A DNA stretch of 64,000 nucleotides, from the NCBI GenBank assembly GCA_020736575.1, contig JAGPYM010000004.1:1922001-1986000 (forward strand). The letters are read 5' to 3'. Positions 21,279 to 33,573 of this stretch are shown one piece after another. The DNA is from Thelonectria olida (lineage: Eukaryota > Ascomycota > Sordariomycetes > Hypocreales > Nectriaceae). Under the pieces are notes generated by a model. The model saw only the letters and a list, made by a program, of their open reading frames with translations, was not told the DNA's origin and made no database searches. Both the position numbers and the translations under genes were made by a program. Each line of letters begins with the position of its first letter. Position 1 is the first letter of the stretch.

Positions 21279-23021
21279 GCGCCGAACGCTGTCGGAGCAG
21301 CAGAATTATTGGGGAAGGGGAAGGAGAAGGGGGAGGATGGAGCAAGAATAGATAAAGATAGGGATGGATAAGAGAGGAGCGGGCGCTACAACAGGGCCGT
21401 CATGGTCAAGGACCTTCGGTGTTGGGGGGGTTTTGGAGAAGGGAATGGATTTTTGGAGGGGTAGCAGAAGTAAGGTAATCAAGCAGAGCAGAGCAAAAAG
21501 CAGGGCAGGGAGCGGTTGATGGAGGCAAGCAAGCAAAGCTGCGGGTTCTGGGGGTGTTTGGTCTTGGTGGAGGGGTTCGTTCGAGGGGTAATAACAAAGT
21601 CAGATCCCATGACTCGAAGAAAAAGACGTGCTACTGGCGATTAGATATGGAATCACCTAAGCAAGCACGCAGGTCCAACCAGAGGTTGCACTTTGGCAGG
21701 TGCTGTGGTGAAGGTGCTTGCCTCGATCGAGATTGTGTTATCAGGCAAGCAGGCAGGCAGACAATAATGGGAAGGAACAACTTCGTACAATCACCTCCTC
21801 CGCCTCACTAAACCAACTCGCCTCACCAACAAATGTTGCTCCCCCCGCCTATCAACCCATGTCCATTCACTGACATTCCATCCATGATCCATCCATGATC
21901 CATCCATCTTCCTTCCTTCCGTCCCGGCCCCGCTTTGTTCCATGATCCATGATCCAGTCGCCATTCTCCTTGCTCCGTGGTGGCCTCGCTGCTCAAAATC
22001 CGACTACGACCGACCGACGACCTGAAAGAGGAAAGCAAACGACACATCGTGCATCCGCAGCGCCTCGGGACCTGCGTCTCTTTCGTCTTGGGCCCGGCCG
22101 GCAATAAAGCTTATCCCTGTGGATAGAAAAGACGTCCAGACAGATGTGACACGCATGCCAAAAGAGGAAATCAGCTGTCATCAGCCGCAGCTTCGACGAG
22201 AGGGGATCTTGATGCTTTCTTTTGTTGGTCCCGGCCGGAGCCCTTGTCATCGTCTCAATGGCCCACGCGCTGCCAAACTTCTTTCTAACGTCGGCCCTTG
22301 GAGCCTCGAGGAGTCAAGCTTTGTTTTTGCTTCACCACCTCCGCCATTCTTCCTCCACCAAAACCTCCACTTCACGATGCCTTCCCGCTGACGGCTTCAC
22401 GATAGTCACACCATGGACCAGATTTTTTTCCTACTCGTGTCTCTCTCTCCCTCTCCTCCACCGTCGGTTTGTTTGTTCTAGACGCGAGTCCAACATTGGG
22501 TCATCTGGGTTCCTCCCACCATGGCCCGAATTATGACACATGGTGGCTAGGCGTCGCAATATGGTGGAGATGGGCAGACTTTGAATCTGCCCAAAAAGGG
22601 AAACCTGAGAACATCTCGTGCGTATGAGCCACACCGCTAGGCCTTTCGTCAAGATGAATTCTCGTGTGTTTTTTCGCCAGTCTTTCGCCATCGTGGCCTA
22701 CCCCTTGGGCGTTGATTAAGATGTCGCGATATCGGTGTTACTGGGTCCAAGTCAAGTGGCTGGATCTCGCAATTTTCTCAAGTATAAAGGCGTCTCACGG
22801 AAGATGTCGATAATGAGGCTGCTATCCAAAAAACAACAAAGCGGGTACTGCAAGAAGCTCAACTCGTTTGATACCAAGGGTGTAATTTGCCTAGTTGCCA
22901 CGAACTTTTCCAACTTCTTTGGTCGCCTTCTTTCTTATCACGCAAACGAAAACTTCACGAGGAGTTGCCCATACCTTAGACATATTCTGCCCCTCATCGT
23001 GTTGTTTCTTGGTGTTTAATC
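21279..23021. promoter_or_regulatory. divergent intergenic region of the Zn2Cys6 regulator and MFS transporter
   Basis: This 1.74 kb gap must hold both promoters. It includes short CCATGATC repeats (21877-21955) and purine/pyrimidine-biased stretches. CGG half-sites of the kind bound by Zn2Cys6 proteins can be picked out by eye, but no spaced pair is convincing. No gene was seen. Confidence 0.4.
21877..21955. repeat. short CCATGATCCAT-type repeats
   Basis: Two and a half near-perfect CCATGATC-containing units lie at 21877-21907, and two more at 21940-21955 after a CTTCC-rich spacer. They lie in the regulator/transporter intergenic region. They may be simple slippage products. Confidence 0.7.
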
Positions 23022-24727
23022 ATGAGCAACTTCGGCTCCGAGTCTCTTTCCACGGTCGTGGCCGTGGATGAGGTCCCTGAGAAGTTCGACGCAGAGAAGC
23101 TCGGTCGGAAACGGCCTGTGGTGTTCTCATCGACATTCGTTGAGGTAGTCTTTGTGGGCTCCATGCTCATGTGTCTGTCAATGGCGGTACGAACTCTTGA
23201 AACAAGTCTGGTGTAAAGCTCGTGCTAAACAGCGTGTATAGGATTTCTTCATTGGAGGGTTCCAAGTTGTCCTCCCAGGGCTCATTGACCCGTTGGACAT
23301 TCCCGAGGCATCCAAAACATGGCCTTCCAGTGTCATTACTCTAATGGCCGGTGCTTTCTTGTTTCCATGTGGTCGTTTAGCCGACATGTACGGCGGATAC
23401 CTCGTCTTCCATACCGGTATCATCTGGTTTGTTGTTTGGACAGTCATTACCGGCTTTAGCAACAACTTTATGATGCTGGTCTGTTGCAGAGCTATGCAAG
23501 GTATCGGGGCTGCTGCTTTTCTTCCTGCTGGCATGTCACTTCTCGGCCGCATCTACAGGCCCGGTCCCCGAAAGAACCTAGTATTCAGCTTGTACGGGGC
23601 CCTTTCTCCCCTTGGGTTCTTTATTGGCATGATCGTTGGAGGCATGTCTCAAGAGCTTCTGACTTGGGGCTGGTACTTCTGGCTCGGTGCCATTATCATC
23701 ATGGTTTGCTGTGTGGGGTCTCTTCTCACGGCGCCCCGCGATTATGCTGAAGCTCGTAAGAGCGGCGTTTCCATGGACTGGTTAGGATTGTGCACCATGG
23801 TTCCGGGCCTCGTCTTGCTCATCTATGCCATCACCGACAGTCGCCAGCTAGGCTGGTCGGCTCCTCAGATCATCATCACCCTTGTTATTGGCCTTGCGTT
23901 TCTAGGTGCGGCTGTCTATATTGAAGGATGGAAAGCGACTTCGCCTCTTATCCCTCCGGCCATCTTCAAGGTCAAATCTATGAAGAGAATGCTGGCCACT
24001 CTCTTCCTGATTTGGGGTGTATACGCCATCTTTCTCTTCTACGCCAACTTTTAGTAAGTCTTCCGCACTCCCTTCCAGTACGCCATAACTAACAAAAGCC
24101 AGCATCAATTCTATTCTCAAGAAGCCTTCTATGATTGCTGCCGTTTGGTTCGCCCCGTGGGCCGTTGGCGGCTTGTTCCTTTCTGTTGGTAGCGGCCTTC
24201 TGCTGCACATTCTCCCTGGCCGTGCCCTGCTCGTCGTCTCCGGCACCTGCAAGATTCTCGCCGTACTTTTATTCGCACTCATGCCCGAGGACCCCAATTA
24301 CTGGGCCTGGGTTTTCCCAGCCATGCTCGCTGAAGCTGCCTGCGTCGATGTCCTCTGGACGGTGGGGAACGTCTTCCTTACTACCAGTCTACCGCGTCAT
24401 CATCAGGGCATGGCGGGTGCACTCATCTATATCACCATTTTCATTGCCAGCGCGTTCTTCCTAGCTGTGACTTCAGTGGCGATGGGCAAGTTCAAGGAGA
24501 TGGGCATGGACGTCAAGGCGCAGTACAAGGGAGGTTTCTGGATCGGTGTGGGCATTGGAGGTGTGGCGCTTATTATTTGCTTCTTTCTGGATCTGGGCAA
24601 GGCAAACTCACAGGGAAACTCCGAAAAAGAGGCTGAGACTTCGGGTTCTGACTCGGAAACGGATGTCAGGGCATTGCCCCGTGTGGACAACGACAAGGAC
24701 GACTATGGTTCAGGTCCACGAAGTTAA
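23022..24727 (+). CDS. MFS transporter, 14-helix DHA2-like
   Basis: Three exons, 23022-23186, 23242-24053 and 24103-24727, encode 533 residues. I count 14 hydrophobic segments, the number expected for the DHA2 drug:H+ antiporter branch. The loop after helix 2 contains GRLADMYGGY, the MFS motif A, and helix 4 has RAMQGIGAAAFLPAG, close to motif B. Helix 5 has SPLGFFIGMIVGG, close to motif C, which marks antiporters. The C-terminal tail is acidic and Ser-rich. Filamentous fungal relatives are often labelled aminotriazole-resistance-like; the substrate is unknown. A divergent Zn2Cys6 regulator sits upstream. Exon 2 ends in TA, completed by C of exon 3 (FYINSIL), which fits this loop in relatives. 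Confidence 0.9.
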
Positions 24728-25434
24728 GGGCGCGACATGGACTCTTCACGAAAATGGAATGGGATCGGGCCCAATATGGAGAACGGAATGAGGGGAACCA
24801 ATAATGCCGATAACGGGACGAGAAGGATCTGACTCGAGTGGGACATTGCATTGCATTGAAACTGGGGAAAACAAAGTTTTGGGGGTTTGAGCATGAAAGC
24901 TGGTTAGGATACAGGGGAATGCACCTACGACTTAATGATTATGAGACGTGGATAGAACAGAAGTTAGATAGAGTATTTTTTGGAAATTGGAAGAAAGCGA
25001 TATCATAACACACCTCTTCGCACAAACTGGAAACAGGTGAAGCTTAGGGTAGCATCTTGGCACACATGCTGCCCGGCTTCTTCCATTTAGAAAGACGTCA
25101 TCCAGCATCTCCCAGAGGCAATGGTAGGATTAGTCGTCAATATATCTCTCATCTCCGTTGCTCAATTAGAAATTTCCATGACGCCAGAAAAGAATTTTCA
25201 CAAAACCAACCTCCTCGCCAGCCAACTACGCAACTATGTTCCTTGAGCTCATGTGTTGAACAGTGCTGGGTAAGGTAATTATCCTTTTTAGGAAATGTCC
25301 GTGCACACATGTGCCAGTTTTAGCACGAACCAGCCGCCCCACTCCTAAACCAACCTGGGGAGTCATTGTGGTCTGACTTCTGAGGCATTTATATACCCCT
25401 TTTTGAACCCAGCTTTCATCAAACAACACCAGAA
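24728..25434. other. intergenic region
   Basis: About 700 AT-leaning bases lie between the MFS stop codon and tRNA-Thr. They fit a 3' untranslated region plus spacer. No gene was seen. Confidence 0.45.
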
Positions 25435-25506
25435 GCCTCGTTGGCTAAGTGGTATAGCGTCTCACTAGTAATGAGAAGATCACTGGTTCGATTCCAGTAC
25501 GAGGCA
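25435..25506 (+). tRNA. tRNA-Thr (anticodon AGT), copy 1
   Basis: This is an intronless 72-nt cloverleaf. GCCTCGT (25435-25441) pairs with ACGAGGC, with discriminator A at 25506. The anticodon stem TCTCA/TGAGA encloses CTAGTAA, giving AGT. B box GGTTCGATTCC is intact, and a T run follows near 25533. It is identical to the minus-strand copy at 26108-26179. Confidence 0.95.
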
Positions 25507-26107
25507 CAGCGAGCGTCCTAAAGGACAATTTCTCTTTTTGCTTCAACCTGCGTGAACAAGACGATGATGAAGGTATCGAGACAGGAATGGAGAGATGCAA
25601 CACGACAGACAGTCTTCTTTTTGCCTGTTCTGAAAGGAATCAGACAACATCTCTGTGGCACTTGGGACTCGTAGGATAGATAGATCGATCTATGATTCAT
25701 AATAATCTATCTGTCTGCTAGTTCTGAAGCCTAGGAAACCGTCAGGGGGTCGGGGTCAATGGGACAAGTCCGCGGACCTTATGCCTTGCTTGCCATGCTC
25801 AATTAAGGATAAAAGGCATGGCAATCTCCATCACTTCTCCACATACCGCAACGCCTCTGTGTTGTTTTGTTCCGGCTTGGCGAACATAAATGCTACCCCG
25901 GAGTCAATCCTCCGGTATTCACATCCATTCAAGGACGGAGCAAGGGAGCCTCGCTACAAACAAGCCTATTATGAGTCGGTATCCTGACGTAGACCCGGAT
26001 GAAATGTCACTTGACACGATGTTGAAGAAGCCATTGACTGGCACTTTCCGCCAACATCCAGAGCAAAAAAAGGAGAAGAAAACCACTAAGGTCTCTTAGA
26101 GATAATA
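25507..26107. other. 601-bp spacer between inverted tRNA-Thr copies
   Basis: The spacer holds no convincing gene. Short frames at 25781-26099 (plus) are probably chance. Each tRNA has a T run on its 3' side within this spacer, so both are transcribed towards each other. Confidence 0.5.
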
Positions 26108-26179
26108 TGCCTCGTACTGGAATCGAACCAGTGATCTTCTCATTACTAGTGAGACGCTATACCACTTAGCCAACGAGGC
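26108..26179 (-). tRNA. tRNA-Thr (anticodon AGT), copy 2
   Basis: This is the exact reverse complement of the 72-nt gene at 25435-25506, so all arms, boxes and the AGT anticodon match. A run of seven A at 26065-26071 on the plus strand gives a Pol III terminator on the minus strand. Confidence 0.95.
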
Positions 26180-27421
26180 GATGGTGATCGGCGAGCTTAT
26201 AACTGCATAGATCGGCAGGGCTCCGGGTGTAAGCCGGAAGTGAATCAATGTTGTTCTGAGTGGGGAGCGTCGACGATCAAGATGCAGCAGGACGTGCATT
26301 TGGTGCAGGAACAACCAAATGTTCTGCTCCTTTTTGAGAGGATTTGGATAGAATTGTCTTGTAGATAGTAAAAAAGAGCTCAACTTCATTGACATTGACT
26401 CTATTTAAGGCAATAAGACTTATGGCTAGACTGAATAAGCCTGAACATGCTTACATGCCTGTGTCGCCTTGGCCATCGACTTGAGCAACCGCCGAGGGTC
26501 CTTGATACTATTGCCAAGCGGTTTCAAGCCGATTATGCACTATTGTGTTGCGGATAACAGTGAACTATCATTGCATGGGGATATCATGTGGGTGCCTGAG
26601 AGGCCTGGAAGCGTTACGCAAGAAGAGTACAACAACCCCATGACAAGGGATTAGAACGCGGAAAGCGTAGACTATTCAAGAAGAAAGATTAGCAAAAGCT
26701 CCACGAAGGTGAGAGGAACCTGTTTACCTATTGGGCCGTCTTGGACCTAGTCAGTCGAAAATGCTGAAGCAATGCGGTCTCAGTGGCCCTTAAGGGTATG
26801 CAGAAATGGAGTGCAGGTGGTTCGCTAAGAGGATGAGGTCATGTAATGGGCGCAAACAGCAGAATCTGCGCCAAGTGCACCAGAATAGTGGCGCTCACAT
26901 GCATGTCGTCGGCTAGATTCTGTTCATCTATGCAGTCGACGTGTTTGTTGAGAATGTGCAAAAAGGTTGGTCGATGAAGGGCTTGCACAATGGTCTTGGC
27001 GCAATGGCTCATGGTTGTGGTATGCTTGCACCACGTTGATGGGCGAAATCTTTATTCGGCTTCGGAATGAACGATATGGGAACATTCGATACTGCGCACC
27101 CTGAGCAACGAGCCTGCGACCGATTGCTAGGAACTATAGTTCCTTCTATGTAGCCACTTTCAGGGAGTGGGAGTGTGAAGACACAACTTTCGTCTAGAAA
27201 GTGACATTCCTATTAAACCGCCAATTATAGACGTGGTAGTTGATATATATAAGGTAGGTGGCCCCAATACCAGCTCGCGATAGGCAGCCGTTTGTTGCTA
27301 TTGTCGGGAATGGATGGCCAGAGAGGGCAACGAGCGATGTCAACGCCGTCTCCAAGCTCGCCACTGCCTCTTTGTTGGCCCGGAAGACCTCGGGGGTATC
27401 TTCCGGTTAGGTTGACTCTGT
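26180..27421. other. gene-poor region
   Basis: About 1.2 kb holds only short frames on both strands (for example 26469-26654 plus) and none resembles a known family. It is AT-leaning near 27.2 kb. No terminal repeats or transposase-like frames were found. Confidence 0.45.
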
Positions 27422-27909
27422 CTACAGAAGACTTGTGAACCTTGAGGAGAAAGAAGCTGTTATATAGTGCCGGCGAGTCTGCTTTGTGGTATTATGCAGT
27501 CTGATTATGCCGAGTCTACATTCAAGCGTGCTTTTGTCAAGGTCTTGGCGGGTGGAATTGCCTCGCCTGGGGAGTGGCCGTCCATCTTCTTTTCCCTCTT
27601 TAGCCCTTTCGTCAGGGATCGAGGTACACCTCCATGGTTTTGGTGTCCAGGAAGCTGGTTGGTACCTCATCTGGCCGAGGAGAGGGCGTCGATGCATCAA
27701 CAGGTAGACTTTTAAGGGTCGTAGACTCGCTTTCTTCGTCCATGTCATCAACCTTTGGGCTCGAGGCTTATACGCCTGGTGTTAGTGATATAGGTAGGCA
27801 GGGAGTCGGATTTAATGCGACGAATGCGAATGCTTACCGCCTGGCTCACCGGAGGGGTTCCGTCCATCAGTGGAAAGGCTTCCCGTGGGAACTTCCTTGA
27901 AAGTGGCAT
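27422..27909 (-). CDS. possible small two-exon gene, unknown
   Basis: A candidate starts at ATG 27909 (MPLSRKFPREAFPLMDGTPP) and runs 24 codons to a strong donor, GTAAGC at 27837. It resumes after CACTAACACCAG ending at 27776. Branch site, acceptor and the 62-nt length are all typical of this genome. Exon 2 (27775-27422) then stays open for 117 codons, giving about 141 basic residues without a recognised domain. Another frame of the same exon 2 gives a more protein-like acidic stretch (VDDMDEESESTTLKSLPVDA, ending EVYLDP), reachable with a different acceptor. Which frame, if any, is translated is unclear. It may equally be a degraded gene or chance. Confidence 0.22.
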
Positions 27910-28328
27910 TGGACGCCAGCCTCAGTGCTTGGCTTCATTGCTATATAAATGCTGAGGTAAACTATGAAACGAGTTGGAATAGGGGGCAGACAGGAAGAGA
28001 AAATAAAAACCATATCAGTCGAGAATGGCTTGGAGAAAGAGCTATGACACAGTAGAGAACCAGTGAGGGATTGTTTGTGGAGATAAATCTGTTGGTATTC
28101 GTGGCGACGTGCATCTCCCAGGCGCTTGCCGGCGTAGTTTCATGATCAATCACCGTCGCTAATAATATCCAAAAATGGATGCAATTTTGTTAACACCTTC
28201 CCTATTAGAGAAGTCGAGGTGGTATCATTCGTGAAATCAGCAACTCTACTCTACTCTGCCCGATCCTCGTTATGCAATATGCCGTCATTGCCCCTTCTAT
28301 CCATCTTTCGTCTTATAACACCAAACGC
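27910..28328. other. intergenic region
   Basis: About 400 bases lie between the candidate small gene's start and the 3' end of the permease. A TATATAA-like string near 27940 would suit the candidate gene. Nothing else was seen. Confidence 0.4.
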
Positions 28329-30131
28329 TCAAAACTGCTTGGACATGTCCACACCATCGGATCCTTTGTTGCTCCCGGACACATGCTCCTCATCATACAT
28401 GGGGTCCTCAGCATTGTAGGCCACTCTGACATCATCAATCTCGTCGCCGACTTCCATCCATCGATCGCTTGTTGCCGGGACAGGGAAGAACTTGCAAAGG
28501 AGCCAGTACATGCCTAGGGCAATACCGAAGCCAAAGAAGTAGTTGAGGTTGTAAATGTAGGTGGCGCCGATGGGGACGTCGCGACCTATGGCTCCAGCAA
28601 AGCCGACCACGTTGATGAGAATACCCGCGATGTATGCGGCGTAGCCACGCCAGTTGAAGCCGTAAGTATAAAAGTAAGGACCAGACTTGCGAGCGTCGTA
28701 CAACTCCTTTATTTCAAGGTATCCACGTCGGACCAAATAGTAATCCGAGACCATAACACCTGCAATAGAGCTCAGGAACACGCTGTACGCAGAGAGGTAA
28801 GTGGTGAACTGATTGCTGGAGGTCAAAAGGTTGTAGGGGCACATAGCAAGGCCAACAGCGGCGCAAATGTATCCACCACGACGGATGTTGATGTAACGGG
28901 GAAACAGGGCGGTCAGATCAGTTCCAGCCGAGACGGAATTGGCTGCAATGTTTGTACCAAGCTGGGCGAGAGCAAACGCAAACGAAATGACGAATACACC
29001 AAAACGCTGGGCAGAGCCTCCGTCGTTGATGAATTCCTCAAGTAGGTCGAGAGGATCCCAGATAGTCTCCTTGTAGATGACGGTGGACGATGACGACACG
29101 ATAATGCCGATAAAAGATGTGATGGCGAAACCGAAAGGAATAGTGATCATCTGGGACCACAGAGCGTCGCTGGGCTTTCGAGCAAATCGGGAAAAGTCGC
29201 TTCCGTTGACAATCAAGGTGGCAAAGTTAGCGATGGAGGACATGATGCCCTTAACAATCTGCCAAGCGAGGTCACTGCCATGAATAGTGTTCTTCTGCTT
29301 AACGATGGGACCAATGCCGCCTGCTCGAGACACGGCCCAGGCAAGGAAAGCAATGCCAGCGCAAGGGACAACGTAAGCCTTGACGGTGAAGAGGTGACGG
29401 ATCTTGTGCACTGGGAACCAGATGGCAGGGAGGGAGAGGAACCAGAAAAGGAAGAAAGACACAAAGTCGGCGGTCGTGGTGCCTGAGGACTCGCTGAAAG
29501 TGTTGGGAATGGTATCACGATCCCAGGACTTCCAAATTGACCGGATCATGAGATAGATGCAGTGGCCACCAATGTAGCTTTGGACTCCGTACCAAATACA
29601 AGCTGAGAGCGGGCAGGGGTTAGCATTTCATAACATTGCGATGGGGGATCATGATTGGCACTTACCCATAGCAGCACGATTAAAAACAGGCCACAAACTA
29701 CCCCAAATACCAAAAGACGATCGATTGGCAACAGGGAAACCAATGTGGTACATGGCGCCGAACCGAGCATTCATAGCCACAAAGATACCAGTGATGGTGT
29801 ATCCAATCCAAACACAGATCCAAGCCTGCCACCATGACAAGCCACCGACAATCATGGACGAAGAAATCATCCAGGTGTTGATATTGAAGGAATCAGCAAT
29901 CCAGAAACCGACAAAGTTCCAGGCCCTCCATTGACGGCGTTCCTTCTCGACAGGCTTCAAATCATGGTTGGTGAGCTAGATGGGAAATCAGTCACGTGCT
30001 CAACTCGTTCGCAGTCCATTGGGAATTGGAGGAAATGGTTCTCATACCATAAGCTGGGAAGGCGTCAGGCCTGGCTCCGACTCGACGGCAAGCCTGTTGG
30101 CCAGCTTTCTCAGACGAGTGCCCGACTCCAT
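28329..30131 (-). CDS. NCS1-family permease (uracil/allantoin/purine type)
   Basis: Three exons, 30131-30048, 29975-29666 and 29602-28329, give 555 residues. The N-terminus carries [14 protein letters not shown], the entry sequence of Fur4/Dal4-type NCS1 transporters. It is followed by [19 protein letters not shown] in helix 1 and by [20 protein letters not shown] in helix 3 and its loop. The remaining sequence has the roughly 12 hydrophobic segments of the family, including [12 protein letters not shown], the usual loop between helices 6 and 7. Members import uracil, uridine, allantoin, thiamine or related compounds with H+ or Na+ across the plasma membrane. The exact substrate cannot be set from sequence alone; uracil or allantoin is most likely. 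The Lys/Asp/Ser-rich C-terminal tail is cytosolic. Confidence 0.92.
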
Positions 30132-33100
30132 TTTGCCGATTGAAGGGAGGGAAAAAAAGAAAAACCCTTGAAGGAATGGAAAAGATCTAGAACGGCTGCC
30201 AAACTGGCACACGGGCGGATTATAACTTAGGCTACCCGTGTAGCTTTGTGGCGGGGCAATGACGTGAATGGACAGGAGGGGGCGGCTAGGATGTCACCGA
30301 GATCAAAAGATGTATGAAGACAAAATTATGTCAGGCCAAGGCCAAGCAATGTTGCAGCCGTTTTATGGTTCCCCGCTGTTCTGGAATGCAGAACCCGAGG
30401 TCGAGGACGAAGGGGGACGTCGGTATTTATGCTCCCTCACGCATGGGAAGGATCTTCAGCGGGACTCATCCCCGTCGAGGAGAAGCTGTTTATCGTCCCA
30501 ATTAGTTATCAAGCCTGGGGATTGAGACTCCCGATAACCACCTCGAGGATCATCATGTGGGCCGCCGCCGGCCGCGGGACATGGACATGGCTGGATGAAA
30601 GGAATTGTGAGAGATGGTCCGTGAAAGCGCCGCCGGGGGTGGTTGATACACATGGCCATCGGGTTAAGAGGTCGGTCGCTGAGACAAGTTACCAGAGCCG
30701 CTAACGATCCGGAGGCAAAGTCAGACAAGAAGACGGGAGGGGAAGGGAGCTAAGTGGTACATGGCGCGTTGTACATGCAACCATGGCAGGTCGCATGCTC
30801 TCATCTCGGGCCCTTGGGCAGAGGATGAGAGACCATTCGATGGAGGCGTTGGCCGAGCGTGCGGACCCCCACCTAGGACCTAAATAAATCCCTGAGACTC
30901 GAGGTTTTCAGGCCATGTTTGCTGGCGGTATCTCTGCAACATGCGTGGCCCGTGGTTCGTGGAGGTGGACGAGGTTGATGTGATGGTGGTGTCGGAGAAG
31001 TGGGTAAGGTTTTGGTTGGACTAAGGCCAGGGCCGCATTCTTTCCATGGGCCGGAGACGCACGAATGAGGTTTTAGCGGCCAACCTTGGTTCCTCAGGCA
31101 CTGCGGCGACCTATGAGCAGCTTAGGTCGTTCCTTCCCAGCGACATTGAAGGCACCTAAATTAGAGGCAAGTTTAACGGGCAAGTCGCGTCTTGGCTGGT
31201 TCCTTCCCCAGGAAAGGCACTATCAGTGGTCCCATGCAAGAGAGGCGGCTTCTCCGTGTGGATTCCCGAGAAGCGCCCCTATTGGCCAGTTCTGGCCCTA
31301 TTTCGACTTCTTATCAGCACAACATCCGGACCAAGATAATGCAGCGTCACATCCAGCTCATTAGTTTATCGGTTTATCGCCGCATGGACGAGATTTTGAA
31401 GTGATTACTCGATCTCATCGAGTCAACCCACACTCCCCAAGTTCCCCAAGCATATCTCCAGGTTCACGGCACCACGAGCCGACCAACTAGCCATTATTTG
31501 CCTTTTTTCTTCCGAATCTCTTTCCCACGCCACTGCCGTTCTAGAATCTTTGCGGTGCATTGATCAAAGTTCATTACGAAGGGCTGGTTATCTTCTCATA
31601 TTTTTACCCTTTTTTGTCATGGCTCGTGTTAATGTTATGACCAGCCTCTGAGCGCAGGACCAAATTGCCAAATCAAGATAGAAGCAACCACTAATCTCCA
31701 TGTCTATTCATCTGAAGCGTACATTTTTGATATGTTGGCCCGACATCCTCTCTTCCCAACCATGATAGAGCTAGCGGATACCCTTCCTTCTGCCGTTCCC
31801 ACCGGGGAGATCGTACCAGTTACTCTCGGTGTATACCCGGTCACGACCTCGAGTCGTTAGCTCCTCTACCGTTTCCGTCTCCTTCGTCACCCGGCGCGCC
31901 GTTGAACAACCTCATACGACCCAAAAAGCTTCATGAAAGATGCCGTGGTGGAGAGGACGTCCCCTGTCGAGACACGGGTAACCCATGGACCAGCGGCCAG
32001 CTCCGTACTGCTTATGCAGGCATGAAGAGATTTACAAACGCTCATGACAACTCTCGACATGATTCTTCGGAATTATTTAATGTGAGACCCATGGCAACCC
32101 GAGTTGTCACTTTGCTGATGATTGGTGCAAGAGAACTCAAACAAATCAGTTTGATAATTCAGGTTTGTGAGACATTGCAGAACTCTCCACTCGCGGATAT
32201 GCTTCCGACAACAAATGTCATTTTCTTAGTCTTGCGGCCATGTCAGCTTAGCGGACGGCAAGAGAGTTTGGCGTTGTAGCCATTATGGAGGTAGTTTTGC
32301 TTTTCTTCATAATGCATGATTACGTACGGGCTACAGCCACGATGCGTAGGCACGGGAGGCGGGCGAACCCATGAGACTTAAAAGAGCAGAGGTCCAACCA
32401 CGATGCAGATTTGGTCTCAGTATTGATGTCTTGTCAACCGAATTGACGACTTGGTGACCGTGGTGTCTCGAAATATGCCGGGAATTGCAGTATTGAAGCA
32501 ATTTACACGTGTATACGACGTACGGCGGTGTTCGACGTCCACAACATCCTGAGACATTACGAAAAGTCGCTTCCACAACATACGTGGGTATTGAGGTTGG
32601 AGAGGAGTTGTCTTGACCAGAAGTTTAGGGTCAACATTCGCCCGTTGCCTCGACACCCGTGGACCCTAGGTGCAGATGGGCTTACCTAACCTAACCCATC
32701 TCACATAACGGGAACGAACCAGCTTGTCGGGTGGCTGGACGAACCTTAGCGCGGAGTATGTGAATTGGTTGACAGGGTCGTTCAGTTTGGTGAACGAAGC
32801 AGTTGGATCTCTCGGAGCAATTGTCTTGAATAATGGTCAGTGGACACGGATCTCTTGTGTGTCACCGCCTTCTCACAATGTGCATGAAACTTGCCCATAG
32901 AATGACACCCATTGGAGAGGGGAAAGAGGGAGGACACCCACTTTTCTCGAGTGCTCGTCGCACAGATCGGACAGAAGCTGTGATTGAACTACGATGATGA
33001 AAATCATTACCTTAGGTACTAAAGGGAGCCATCATCGTCTCATACTTTACACAGCTCTCTACTATAGTATTAATTGTTCAGGCGGCCTCAACCTAACACG

Positions 33101-33573
33101 CCCAACCCTAATAAACTCGACAAGCTCCCGGGTAGCTCAGGCACGACACCGGAGCGTTAAACACAAAGACAATTACAACAGAAAACACGTGAAAATTGCC
33201 CCGCTATCGTCATTCTGGGCTGGGCACATAAGGGAAACCCCCCTCCTTCTGTTCTGCGTGTGCCGCTGTGCGCTCTGGGCGCTCTCAAACAAAACTGCTC
33301 CTGGTCCAGGAAGGTGCATTGGGCGTAGAGCGCGTCCAACCACCGCCAAAGGCCCCACTCATTTTTCTCTCTCCTCCCCCACCATCCAATCCTACTCCCC
33401 GCCAACAACCACCGCCAAACGCCAACTTTACGCCAACTTGAGTCTACCATCAACCGTTGTTACTCTGTCCTTCATCTCCTCCTTTTTGGCCGTCACAAAA
33501 TTCTCGTTTTCCCTTTCCTCTATATCCCACTCTTAATAATTCCCTTACAAGTGAGGCCACCTTCGTCGCAATC
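30132..33573. other. long gene-poor region
   Basis: This 3.4 kb stretch separates the divergent permease and importin genes. Open frames (31902-32279 plus, 32331-32656 minus and others) are short, overlap on opposite strands and show no family features. The last 500 bases look like a typical CT- and CCAACC-rich fungal leader for the importin gene. No RNA genes or terminal repeats were found. Confidence 0.45.

Noticed and set aside
19416..24727. Secondary-metabolite gene cluster around the regulator and MFS transporter
   Set aside because: No polyketide synthase, NRPS, terpene cyclase or tailoring enzyme lies near; only the regulator and transporter are present.
31902..32656. Short frames in the permease-importin gap
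   Set aside because: Short, overlapping on opposite strands and without family features or splice-supported extension.
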